64,000 nt of DNA from Hoplostethus atlanticus (lineage: Eukaryota > Chordata > Actinopteri > Trachichthyiformes > Trachichthyidae), in assembly GCA_034670405.1 (NCBI GenBank), contig JAXDDX010000171.1, positions 407,001 through 471,000 on the forward strand, written 5' to 3'. The notes under the pieces are model-generated. The model saw only the letters and a list, made by a program, of their open reading frames with translations. It searched no databases and was not told where the DNA came from. The position numbers were made by a program, and so were the translations under genes. Of the stretch, positions 45,084 through 56,050 are shown piece by piece. Every line of letters begins with the position of its first letter. The stretch's first letter is position 1.

Positions 45084-45720
45084 TCTGTCATATCATATCA
45101 TGTCTCAGATCATGTTGCACAGTGTTCTGTTGAAACACTTTACATTGCCATTGCTCACTGGATGGTAAGGACTTTCTCATTCAAAAGTTCACTCATTAGC
45201 CAACTTTCAAATGAGGCACCCTGATCCAAATGTATCCTCTCTGGAGATGCAAAAGTACTTGTGCCAGAGCTACTTAGCCACCTGTTTGGCTGGTCCTGGT
45301 AGGGTAAGGCTTGTGCCATCGTGGTACATCAACTGACTTTTTGGCAGAATCCTTCGCAGACCAGAAATCACTGCACACTAAATCCAAAGGTGCAGATGTC
45401 TTGATACTCTCTAGAGGGGCTCTTCCTTCAGGATCATCAGACTTACTGATGACGCATCTGGCGGACATAGTCTTCAAGCTGAGACCAGAAGAATCTTTTG
45501 TGGGCCAGATTCAAACTCCTGAACTGCCCCTGGTGGCCTGCACTATCAAGAATGCTCTTGAGGACGTCAGATTTGAAAGAGTCAGGAACCACAAACTGAT
45601 GTCTCTTTTTCTTAGAGATGCCATTACAAGTGATCAGCTTAGTGCTTCAAGTATCGGATGACCATGACAGGTTCCTTGGGTCTCTCTTGCTTAAAAGGAT
45701 GTCATTTTCTTTTTCTGTTA
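45084..45720 (-). mobile_element. Fossil Ty3/Gypsy element, integrase piece
   Basis: The minus strand resembles the Gypsy integrase: the zinc-binding region, then the start of the core domain, ending in the stretch typical of the core's C-terminal half. It is broken, with several disruptions. The L2 LINE tail abuts it, which suggests the LINE inserted into older Gypsy DNA. The plus-strand 116-residue frame over it is only an antisense shadow. Confidence 0.75.
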
Positions 45721-46059
45721 AAGTCAAATTATTTAATACGGAGCACCAGAAGTAAGGAGAAGACGTTTTTTTAATATTCTAAACAAACATTCTAACTAAG
45801 CAATTCTAAATAAACCTTTTCATTCTACAGAACAGTATCAAAATTCACTTGAGGGAACATAGCCTACCTGGTGGAATACACAAGCATACAACAAAATCTT
45901 CTAGTTGTAGTATACTGCTTTCAGATCTGCGTGATACCAGATCCTTGACATAAAATTATTTGTTTTTGTTTTTTTTACATTTAGAACCCCTCCAAATCCA
46001 CCACCCACCCACCCACTTCCAAATCCTTAGTCCTAAATAATAAAATAATAATTAGAAAA

Positions 46060-46465
46060 AAAACAACATGAAATAATAACACTGAAGCAAATAAACAAGA
46101 AGCAAATAAACAAGAGCTAAGACAAATAAGTGAAGCATATAAGCAAGTGCTAAGACAAGTAAGTGAAACAAATAAGCAAGTGCTAAGAGGAAGGGTCAGG
46201 GTTGAAGAGGTGGGTTTTCAGCCTGCGGCGAAAGATAGGCAGCGACTCTGCTGTCCTGACATCAGTGGGGAGTTCATTCCACCACTGTAGGGCCAGGACA
46301 GAGAAGAGCCATGTAGGTCGGCCGCAGGTGCCTCTGAGCGACAGGGCAACCAGTCGCCTTAAGGCAGCAGAGCGAAGTGGTCAGGCGGGGGTGTAAGGCT
46401 TGACCATAGCCTGCAGGTAAGAAGGAGCTGTTCCTTTCACTGCCCTATAGGCTAGCACGGCACTC
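46060..46465 (-). mobile_element. L2-clade LINE 3' fragment, minus strand
   Basis: The inverted counterpart of about 44560-44880: it carries the same C-terminal coding segment (…PTDVRTAESLPIF..., with changes) and the following UTR with 'cttatttgtcttagc' repeats. 5'-truncated and without the terminal tail motif. With the LINE at 43965-45083 it forms a long inverted pair about 1 kb apart. Confidence 0.85.
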
Positions 46466-48504
46466 TTCCCACATATATATCTCTATACAGTGGATAGCTT
46501 TCTTTGCTAGGGTTCACGAAGCGCGTGACCAAAAGGGCAGATCTGTTGCAGTTACGCTCTTGAACATCAGGCAGCTCTAAAACAATGCTAGTCCACATGA
46601 CCAGACATTTGCTAGTTGAACTTATTGTCTTAAGTTCCCTCAGTGAGTTTTACTACATTAGAACAACTAATGAACTTTGACCCAACTATTCTGTACTATT
46701 TCAGTCAACTCATATTAACTTTACAGAATGAAGAATAACGAGGACTCATGTTGGGAATGGTCGCCGCAAAAAAAATTATACTCATCGACTGGAAATCCTC
46801 AGCCTCACCTTGCTTTCAAAATGGCTTGATGAAATGGTCTAAAATATGGAGTGGATAAAATAGATCATAAATAAACAAAAATAAATAAAATACAAAGTAC
46901 AAATTCCAACTTGTGACATAGTGTTGATGTTCTCTCATTCTGATAAAAAACTGTGACATATGTGACACATAAGCACAGACATATCGCTATGCACACAACC
47001 CTGCAGAGCCGGCACTCTGATTATACATCAGTGTCTGCTCATCTTGAGAGGGGCCCTTCTAAATCAAGCCCCAGACAAATGATTCAAACACACAGCCTGC
47101 GTGGTTCATCTTCACAGGCAGAATTGCACAGGAGGTGCCGACATTTGCTCTGACAGTGACAATTTGCGCACATACTGTACATACATTTGTTTGCACAAAA
47201 TGATCCCAGTATGCAACTGCCAAAGTTGTACAGACACACAAAATCCCTCCTCCTCTTCCTCCTAGCATCCCTTCCTGAAATAAAACTGAAATAATATTAA
47301 TACTGGATCATTACCAAGTGTCTGAGTTGCAAAGTTGGCAGAGCACAGTTGTATGTGGGAGAAAGGAAGACACAGCCAAACAAAAAGTGGATTCAAGTGA
47401 CAGACAGGATAGTCATTTTTGAGGTAAAGAAGGCTTTAAACAATATAATTGGCACATCCGATGCGCAGGTGTGTTGGAAAGGTAGACCAGATAAAGAAAG
47501 AGGAAGTGGCACACAAAGCGAAACAGTAGGTCAGCCACTTGTAAAAACTCAGAACTCGTTTTAGGATTGATTCTTTACCTGGAGACACATCTGGTTTTGG
47601 AATGCTCCCAAATGACAAATCTAAGTGTTGATTGGACCTCCAACCTAATGAGTGAGTACAATCTGATCTGTTTTTAATTCTGATGTATCCTACTTTGTTT
47701 CAAACAGTACATCCATCCATGTAATGTAGAGCAGATTCAGGCTGTATTTCTTGATAAGTCAAGTTTATTGATAGCCCTTAATCACGGTTACAGTCTCAAA
47801 GGGCTTCACAACACGCATGACACACCCCCCGACCACGGACCCTCGCAGAGGACAAGGAAAGAGGACGCCAACACTGCCCAGGACAAGTTTCTTACTCTTC
47901 TTACTTTTCTAATTGAAAACAAGTTGGGTTTGTAAATACACCAAATGAGAAATAAAAGGATGATGCATGCACTGAAGTCATCATACTGGCTTATAGACAT
48001 ACCAATATAGAACCGTAATCTGGATGGGCATATGAACTGAATGAATCTCATTAAAAAAAAAAAAAGCATTGTCAGAACCCAGTCAAACTACAAAACACAT
48101 TGGACTCTCTGTCACTTGTGCAAGGCGGTGTAGGCGGTGAGTGGCATATGAGTCAGCCAGTGACTCATTTGGACTCTCCATGGCATCTCCAAAATAAGAA
48201 TCCACTGTAATATTCGGTTTCACTCTTTCCTAGAGATACCAACTCAATGTAGTCACGGTGCTCAAAATACCATTTCTTCCTCATATCGGATTGTACAATA
48301 ATCATTAGAAAAGTTAGAACACAATACCTACATGAGGTTTCTTACTTTCAAGAGGATCCCCAAAACAAGAATCTACTATCTAGGAAATTAAAAAAATATG
48401 ACAAATCCATTCCAATATGACAAATTCCCAGTTGTGGTAAATTGATTTTTGACATAAAAACATGCTACAGAAAAATAACTGATTGCATCCTTAAGTTTGT
48501 ATAC
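46466..48504. other. Non-coding DNA with one dispersed-repeat fragment
   Basis: The part 47755-47880 ('aagtttattgatagcccttaatcac...tcaaagggcttcacaac') resembles a frequent fish LINE/SINE-type 3' repeat. Otherwise nothing recognised. Confidence 0.45.
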
Positions 48505-48640
48505 AGTCATGCTTGAAATTTTGTGAACCCCTTATACAATTAAAGGGGTTTTTACCATGCAATCCACATTTAACTACAACAAAGGATCTATATTTACCAA
48601 TTTCATATGTTGTTTTTTTTTGTTTTTTTTTACAGGAAAT
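48505..48640 (+). mobile_element. Tc1/mariner-like element, end fragment (copy 1)
   Basis: 'acagtcatgcttgaaattttgtgaaccccttatacaatt' followed by 'tttttaccatgcaatc' matches the copy at 54190-54290 and a common fish DNA-transposon terminus. Only one end is present. Confidence 0.6.
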
Positions 48641-50247
48641 TGTACATGTAGTGGGTGAGTAAATAAGTGGGTATGAAGTTAACTGGTCATTTTGATAACT
48701 GGTAACTTTTCAAAGTAGGATTTACAGTGATAAATCGCAAGGAATGCAACAATTAAGGAAAAATATTGGAATATTGGAATATTGGTATATTAAAAGGTAT
48801 TCAAACGTATTCAATCACTCTTCTCCCCCGATAACCCTGAAGTTCCTCACCGTCCTAAAAACATGTTGCACCGATGGCACCTACGTGAGGCACAGAAGGA
48901 GCGGTGAGGAGACGGTACCGCGGGCTCTCTCTCTACTCAGCGGGGTGAGAGAACCTGGCAGGGGAATGGCAGGCTACATCCTGTCACGGTGGGGCTGTTG
49001 CTAATTGTTTCCCAGAGACCAGTGGCACACCAGACAGCCAGAGCTAATTAGGATTCTGCAACAATCCAACAATGCCAGACAAGCTTGCTCAAACCCACTC
49101 CGAGCCGAGGCACTCTGCAAGCTGAGGAGGGGCGAATGACTTAGCGAGGATTCTCGTCAGGAAATGTTGAAATGTTAAAAGATGCATTCCATTTTTGAAA
49201 TTATGTCATTTTTCATTTGTTGAAAGTGAGTACCTCTCTCTCTCCCATCTATCATGTCTATCTAAAAGAGCCATAAAATGCAACAACAAAGCTCTTAAAT
49301 GTCTCACCCTGACAAACTATAATAATAACGATATAATCTAATAATAACGAAGTGTCTGCAGAGACTCCAAATTGGCTTTGACCCTCGGCAAACACCGGTG
49401 AGCATTACTTCCTAATCCACCGAGAACCGACAAAGCTGTATGCCAGCTGCTGCCTGCCATGCTACATGTCCTTTGTAGTGCTGCGGACACCGCACGCTGC
49501 CAACTGAGCCGCATGGGGGGAGTGAGCCAAGATGGATTGGAAGTGGCCAAATGCCATGATACAGTGCCCCGGCAATAAAATATAGCCACAGTCTTTTGAA
49601 GCAGCAACAGTGTTATGGGTAACATTGCATAACACGTCTGAACAGAAATGTTCCCCCTCCAGGCCCTTAAGAGGGTTATTAGACAGAGCGTACATCTGGT
49701 GAGTGCATGAGACTGGCATGTTCAGAGGAAATAGTGGTAGGCACAGCGGCCTCCACAACACAACAGGACCCCTCTTTTCAATTTCCTGCTCCAGTTTCCA
49801 CCCTTGCTTTATTTCGTGCGGGGGACTTGTAAGGTGTGTGTGTATGTGTGTGTGTGTGTGGGGGGGGGATCACAAAGCAAGAATGCAACATTAAGCCGAT
49901 ATGGTACCGCAGAGCGCAAAATAAGGAAATTGATTCTGTCAGAGGCAATATTGGCGATAATGATCGCAATAAAAATGGAGGGGCCGATTTCAAACGGAGT
50001 TAACGGGGTTTCCCTCAGTGGACCTTGTTCTTAACGCGGCAGTCAGTCAGTCGGTTTATGATGAAACGCAGAATTATCCCGATTTGGTTAAAGCAAACTT
50101 GCAAATATTATTTACATCCTAGATCAATAGTCAATAATCAATATTTATACCCTGTGTCTTCTGGATTGAAAATGAATAATTGTAAAGTTTTATAATAAAT
50201 GAAATAGAATCAGATGCCCTACAAGGCAGTCAGGAGAGTTTTGTGTG

Positions 50248-50302
<55 letters not shown>

Positions 50303-52052
50303 GCGAGAGAGAGAGAGAGACAGCATGTGCTTCGCTAATTAGCCTCATAAAAGTGATCAACCTGGATTTCCACAGGGTTGCCATGACAACCAGGCACAAT
50401 AATGCCCAACAAACATTTTGTTAGTCCCATTCTAATGTTTTTGACTACTGGAATCAACTATTTGTTATCATGCAAACATTGCAGTTTGTAGCCAGCCTTG
50501 TGGTACCAAGCTTTAAAGCCCAATTCCAATTGTAGTATAATGCCTACTGCCCATGACCGTCTTTTTATGTTTGATGGGGTTTTTTTATGTTTGATGTTTG
50601 GACTCAAAGTGAAATTAAATTTGTGCTCCTATCTTTTAAGTTTTTTTTTTCAGCAACAAAAATGAAGCTTTGAAAGAGAGAACCACCCGAGCTTAGCAGC
50701 ACACACGGTTACTGTACAACCTAAAGATCTGTGTTATTGCAGAGGGTGGGTGGATCCAACAGCCTTGGCCCAGGTGGAGACATTCTTGCAGTATCACATT
50801 GCCATTATTGGAGCGAAAATATTCCCCGCGCTCCATCTTGGGAGGCTCCCATTCCCGCTGTCCCATCCCTCATGAGTCTTTAACAATAATGTTTTCCTGC
50901 TCTACTGTTTCAACTAGGAAGATCTCAGCCTCGTTCCCGGAAAGGGAAGGAGTGAGTCGTCACTTTTCACGACTCCTTTTCTTTGCTTTGGTAAAGTGCA
51001 ATTTATTCTATTGTTGCATTTACTGTACGTCCCACTGAATAGGAACATCAGCTAAATGCCTAATATCTAAAGGTAAAATGTAAGTGCGCCTCTCTCAAAC
51101 ATTCAGAATGTGAAGTAGTAATTCATCGATGACATATGAGAATAAAGTGCTACTTTTTTCTCTTTTTTTCCTTATTAATGCCCGACAACTGCTCTATCTC
51201 ATGCTCGTAAACACAGAGGGCCTAGTAGGGAGCGAAGCTGGCGTGTAGCGGTTTGCAATCACCATCACTCTGCCTCCGCGGTGCAGAGGGGGCACTTCCT
51301 CCCAGCAAGCATTTGATTAAAACAACAACATCTTCCTTGTTCGCAGCAAAGGTGTGGAGTGAAAGTGTCTTCTGTTGTCACAGCTGTTGTGCATATTTCT
51401 GTTTCCGCCGAGGTTGTCATGGACACGACGGATAAAGAATATGGGGGGGGGCGGGGGGTTCTCACACACATGCAAATAATAACATAATGCATTAGCCAAT
51501 TGACGCTGGTTCATCTCTTTGAAAACTATTTGAGAGCTTGAATTCAACTTGAGATTTATTAGAGGCAATGCAGCTGGTGTGTAAGGACATATGAACATGT
51601 GTATAGTTCAGCAAGACACGCAACGTGCCAAATAAAACCATAAACTGCAGTTACAAACTCATCAAACTTTCATTTGAGTTAATCAAAGTGACCTCAAAAC
51701 ATTTCAGCGGAGCAGCGGGAGATTGTGTTTTTCCTCCAGCTCGACTCATACCGCATCCTGGCTGACTCTGGGGGGGTTTTCAAGGTATCGAGCAGACCCC
51801 TTGTTGGTCAGAGCTGTTGAGGAACAGGGAGGGGAGACAATGCAGAAGAATCCCCTGCCGCGCGTTAATGCGTACATCCTGTTGAGAAGGCGGCTCATCC
51901 TGGAGCCTGGGAGGGGGCGGGGGGCAGAATCCTAGCGGGAGTCCAGAGAAGATGTGTTGTTGGCCTCTCAGCACCTTGTCAAGGAGGAGCTGTTTATGGA
52001 TCAAGTTATCGAGTAGGAGAGACACGCAGAGAAGCAGGGCTGTGACTGGTCC
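48641..52052. other. Non-coding DNA with (GT)n tracts
   Basis: A (GT)n run lies at 50241-50297, followed by a (GA)n stretch, and a GT/poly-G tract at 49835-49868. The part 49885-50010 is unique-looking ('gcaatattggcgataatgatcgc') and might be regulatory. No exons seen. Confidence 0.4.
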
Positions 52053-52184
52053 GGCCTGGACAGCTCAGTCAGTAGAGCTTGAGACTCTCAGACTCAGAGT
52101 TGTGGGTTCGACCCCCACATAGGGTCAACCATCACCTTTGTAAGTCGCTTTGGGTAAAAGCGTCTGCTAAATGAGTATAATATG
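52053..52184 (+). mobile_element. tRNA-derived SINE with L2-type tail (copy 3)
   Basis: Plus-strand copy: A-box-like 'agctcagtcagtagagc', B-box 'gggttcgaccccc', 'cacatagggtcaaccatcac', then the tail 'gtaagtcgctttgggtaaaa' and 'gcgtctgctaaatgag'. This is the best-preserved of the three copies. It is not a tRNA gene: the L2 tail follows the head and there is no mature cloverleaf end. Confidence 0.88.
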
Positions 52185-52199
52185 ATGACTTGAAGGTTG

Positions 52200-52290
52200 A
52201 GGGAAGTGAAAGAATAATGCTCTCCCATCACTCAGCTACTACTGTTGAGGTGCCCTTGAGCAAGGCACTTAACACCCTAACTGCAGAGAG
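52200..52290 (+). mobile_element. SINE/LINE 3' fragment
   Basis: 'ctgttgaggtgcccttgagcaaggcacttaacaccctaactgc' is a widespread fish retroelement segment. It is short, directly downstream of the SINE copy, with no coding part. Confidence 0.5.
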
Positions 52291-54189
52291 CTAATCAGTG
52301 GCCAACAGTAGAAGACTGTCAGGTGTTAAAGTGTGGAACTATATCAGTGTGAAGCAGGTTATGGAGGAAAATAAGCACAGGGGCTCAGCAAACCCTCCCT
52401 CGATATTGAGTCAAGGCTATTGTGGGCAAATCACTGGGAGCAACATATTGCACAGCAATAATGAAGTAAATGTATTCCTCATCAGGACTTTGGACCAATA
52501 GCAGCAAAAAAGTTCCTTATAGAGCAAAATGTATTGCAAGTTAAGTGGACTGGTGTCCTCACACCATTTTGTACGTTTTAAAAGTGTACTTTTTATTACC
52601 TTGGTTACCCTGGAATGTACCTTGTGTTTGCGATGGGTCCAACTTGAACATGATCAAATTAATTTTGTAACTTTTTGATACGTTTGATAAGTTGCACACT
52701 AAATATTGTTCATACAATTGGAACTTACAGTTGCCTTGATATTGGTCGAAATGTTTTTAGTTATTATCTGTTTTCCTGTCCGCAAAAGGAATTTCTATCT
52801 CCTCCTGACTTATAGCTTGGAAGTAATGTTACAATGTCTGCTCAAGTCATTTTCATATTTTTCTCATTTAACAGATGTCAAACTGCCATACACCGTAGTA
52901 CAAAGCCTGTCAAGAGAGGATAAAACTCCACGTCTGAAGAAGATAATGCAGTGGCGCCATCCAGTGGTCAGTTTGTGACAAAAATGTCCAGGTACAGTCT
53001 TCATTTCAAGACACATTTACAAATTGAGTGATGCATCCATGAATGCAGCATTTAGAGACTGTGTTGGTACAGAAAGAAGTGTTCAACAACATTCAAACAA
53101 AGGGAGGGAAACAGCTGGATTGAAGTGGAGAGTGAATGTAAATGTTGTTGTTGTTGTTTTTGAGCCAAAGCTGAGCTGAGCCCTCCAGACCAAATGAAAA
53201 GTTAATTTCCAAACACGATATATCCATTTTGGGAAAGAAAAAGTTCATTATTCAACATGTAAAATATAAAGGATCCAGCACTATCATTTTGTCAACCAAT
53301 AACTTACATCTCCTATATACTTTAAAAGTATTAGAATTTGTTTTTGTGTTGTGATGTCAATCATTTTAAAGTGTAGGTGTCACTTAAAAAGGTGGATATC
53401 TCATTTTGGAACAAAATATATCCTGGGCCTCTGTCGATCAGCATGCAAACAATAAGGATCAACTTTGGCTGAACCTCAAAAGCTACTGTAACACGGCTCT
53501 GACCTGAAAGCGGCCTCTGTCTACACAGTTTGTCATTGGGACGCACAAAATTTCTGCTCTGAAGATTTTAGTTTACGTTAAGGTATTACAGCATCAAAAT
53601 GTTCTTTGGGCAAATAAAATAAAATGAAAAACGTCTCCAAATGACGTGCACGTTTCCTATACAAAAAGGCCTGTACCCTGAATGTAGGCAGCTAGAAGTT
53701 GAGCAAGGCATCAGATGGAGTTCACGGTTGGCAGCTGTGAAAAAAGTGCTGACACTTTTACACATAGAGGTGTTGTCAGGGTTCACACACATTGGGGGCC
53801 AAACTCGGATTGAAGTCCTTGATTCAGCTGCAATCAAAGAAATTCATTTTCATTTTGTTTGATGAATGATTCAACATTTCTGACTTAGGGTTTACAAAAG
53901 CAATCGCGGACAGTGGCAGATGCATTGTCTTGAACGAAGAACTAAAGCTTCAGTTTCTGACATGAGATCGAATGATGAGGGATGCCAGAGGACCCTGTCA
54001 GCTTCTAATGCTCTTTTTGAGAAAAACAACATTGCTAACTGGGACACCCCCATGCCTCAAAACTTCTAGGGGGACTCAGAGTCCAACCACATTTTGATTT
54101 CAGTACTTTTCATAGTAGACAATAGTAGCCACAGTTGGTTATACTATTGGTGAGGCTATTTTGACCAAATGCATGGGCACAGGTAGTTT
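52291..54189. other. Non-coding DNA, nothing recognised
   Basis: No exon or element ends recognised. Confidence 0.45.
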
Positions 54190-54300
54190 TACAGTCATGA
54201 TTGAAAGTTTGTGAACCCCTTGGGTAATTATAGAAATTTTGAGTTTTTACCATGCAATCATTATTTATACAGACAGTCTCCCCAACATTTTCTCATAAGA
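54190..54300 (+). mobile_element. Tc1/mariner-like element, end fragment (copy 2)
   Basis: 'acagtcatgattgaaagtttgtgaaccccttgggtaatt' then 'tttttaccatgcaatc', as at 48505. One end only. An (AT)n run lies downstream at 54386-54412. Confidence 0.6.
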
Positions 54301-54572
54301 TGCACGCTCCATCATTAATTCTACCCTCACTTTTAATGTAATGTAGGATTTTTCAATCCTACCGTTGTTACTATAAATCAATTCTTATATATATATATAT
54401 ATATATATATATCTTGGTGGGATGGGGAGATTATAATCCAATCATCCTCCAAGGAACCTCAGCACCTCCACCCAAAACAAGAGAACTATTGGACACACCC
54501 ATATTGGGCCTATTTTATGGAGTCATGTCAGTGTGTAATAATATCTATGTAACATTTTGCACTGGACTATCC

Positions 54573-55718
54573 TCACATTCTCTCCATCCTAAGGGATTTC
54601 ACAGTTGTTGTCTTTAACTTCCTTTTCATCTTCAAGAGCCGGTATGCCGCAAAGATGGCCCCCAAGAAACTTACAAGAAGAAGTGCAAAGATGACAAGAT
54701 GAGCTGAGAGCTCCAGACCCAAGATACCCACTACGTCAAGGGGTAGGCTAGGCACCGTTGTACCCAGGGAATTCTCCATTGTAGTCATAGTGGGGGCACT
54801 TGTAGCTGTGGTAAGAGAGTGACAAGAAACAAGGAAGAATTCCATCTTTAATTCTTTAATTCCAACTGTTTCAAATGTGTTTCCACACTGCTGAGAATAA
54901 TCGCCGCTTACAAAAGTTGATTTTGCCTGGTTCAGGGTTCACTCATGGGGTCCAAGGGCTGGGTCTGGGAAGCTTTTGCAGGTGATGATGGAGTCATAGC
55001 GAGAAGCTGAGGCTTTGGGGATGCGAGGAAGGGTGGGGTCGGAATGGTTCACATAGAAAAGACCAAATCTCTCAGCGAAGCCAGCAGCCTGCTCAAAGTT
55101 GTCCATCAAAGACCAGGCTGTGTAGCCCCTCAAATCAACCCCGTCCAATAGAAGGGCTGAAAGGTCAACGGTAACAGTTAGGATCATGTATGTATGTAGG
55201 GTAGAAGACTTAAAGCCTAAGCCAATAAGACTCAGAGACTTGAGATTGAGTTAATAGGGCAAAGTTTCATATAATCAATTAATTTCAATCAATCCATCCA
55301 ATACATGGACTCTCTTTGGCAGTGATGCTGTACCTTTCAGGGCCTGGTTGATGTGGCTCTCATAGTAGTGCATCCTGTGGAGGTCATTCAGTTCTACTAG
55401 TCCTCATTCTGAGATCCCATTCTCTGTGACGTAGATGGGTGGCTTTCCGTCCTTGATAAAGTTGAGGACCCCATATTTCAGGGTGTCCCTGCAGTCCACC
55501 AGGATCTGCTCCAAAGACTCGGGCTGGTCGGAGAGCTCCAGGTTGAAGCCCTCCATGCCCTCCAGCAGCTGGTGGGGGTGGTGGAAGTCCAGGACCTTGG
55601 TTGACTCAAATGATGTAGTCTTTGATCTTTCTTAGCTGCTGAATTCAAACGAAGTGATCTTGAGCCAGAAAGAGCCTGATTCAATCCAACTGCAGTCCTG
55701 GATGCTGCCGCCCCCCCT
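54573..55718 (-). pseudogene. Lactase-type gene, 3' end, decayed (last GH1 module, stalk, membrane anchor)
   Basis: Three exons read on the minus strand. Exon A (55718-55334) has [23 protein letters not shown] (the ENG nucleophile motif of glycoside hydrolase family 1) and LNDLHRMHYYESHINQALK. Exon B (55156-54943) has [15 protein letters not shown] and [16 protein letters not shown]-type residues closest to the last catalytic module of vertebrate lactase. The last exon (about 54798-54573) has a Thr/Ser stalk, a hydrophobic span (HLVIFALLLVSFLGAIFAA) and a basic tail. The junctions A-B (ctgaaag/gta ... ttcag/cc) and B-last (catga/gtga ... acaag/t) keep GT-AG and frame, although the final acceptor choice is a guess. 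Exon A is broken: in-frame TAA at 55632-55634 and TGA at 55404-55406, and a foreign 138-bp segment inside. Trp is replaced by Gln in DNFEQAAGF. Earlier exons were not found upstream. It is divergent to lct at 59917. Confidence 0.85.
55467..55604 (-). other. gad1: Embedded GAD1 (glutamate decarboxylase 67) coding fragment
   Basis: Forty-six codons on the minus strand encode [31 protein letters not shown] and [15 protein letters not shown]. As I recall vertebrate GAD67, the region before the pyridoxal-phosphate domain reads the same except for Q in place of H in 'LSDHPES'. No lactase has this stretch. It sits in frame between the lactase pieces ...SFEF (upstream, after an in-frame TAA) and [17 protein letters not shown] (downstream). 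No flanking poly-A, target duplication or splice sites are visible, so neither a simple retrocopy nor an exon insertion is evident. No other GAD exons were seen in the window. Capture of gad1 DNA during break repair is one explanation; an assembly artefact must be excluded. Confidence 0.85.
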
Positions 55719-55887
55719 GGATAGTATGTCGTCCATCATACAAAGCACATGACCATTTCCAGATACGTCTGTGTGCATATGTTAACTTCACTCTTGCATC
55801 TACTGTATGTGGTTGAGTATAGTTCATGGCACTCACACTAGCTGGATTGAGGGTTTGATTCCCACTGGGACCACCTATCCTAACAAC

Positions 55888-56050
55888 TCGTCGTTTTTCC
55901 ACCGCAGGAACTATCCAGGAACAGGTACTATTGGTACTTAGTTCCCACCGGGGGAACTAGCCTCAAAAAGGTTCCTCTTGGATAGTTCCTGCACCCCAAA
56001 AACGTTCATGCTAGCGAGGTAGCGAGTTCGTCGGACCAATGGACCAATGG
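55888..56050. mobile_element. Fish DNA-transposon fragment, 'ccgcaggaac' type
   Basis: 'gtttttccaccgcaggaactatccaggaac' and the inverted 'ggttcctcttggatagttcctgcacc' form imperfect inverted blocks of a kind common in fish non-autonomous elements. It lies just upstream of the surviving lactase pseudogene exons and may explain their 5' truncation. Confidence 0.4.

Noticed and set aside
45311-45661. 116-residue plus-strand frame as a small protein gene
   Set aside because: It is antisense to a fossil Gypsy integrase piece and has no motif of its own.
55681-55902. 73-residue minus-strand frame as an upstream lactase exon
   Set aside because: Only its 3' end touches lactase-like DNA in another frame; the rest shows no GH1 similarity.
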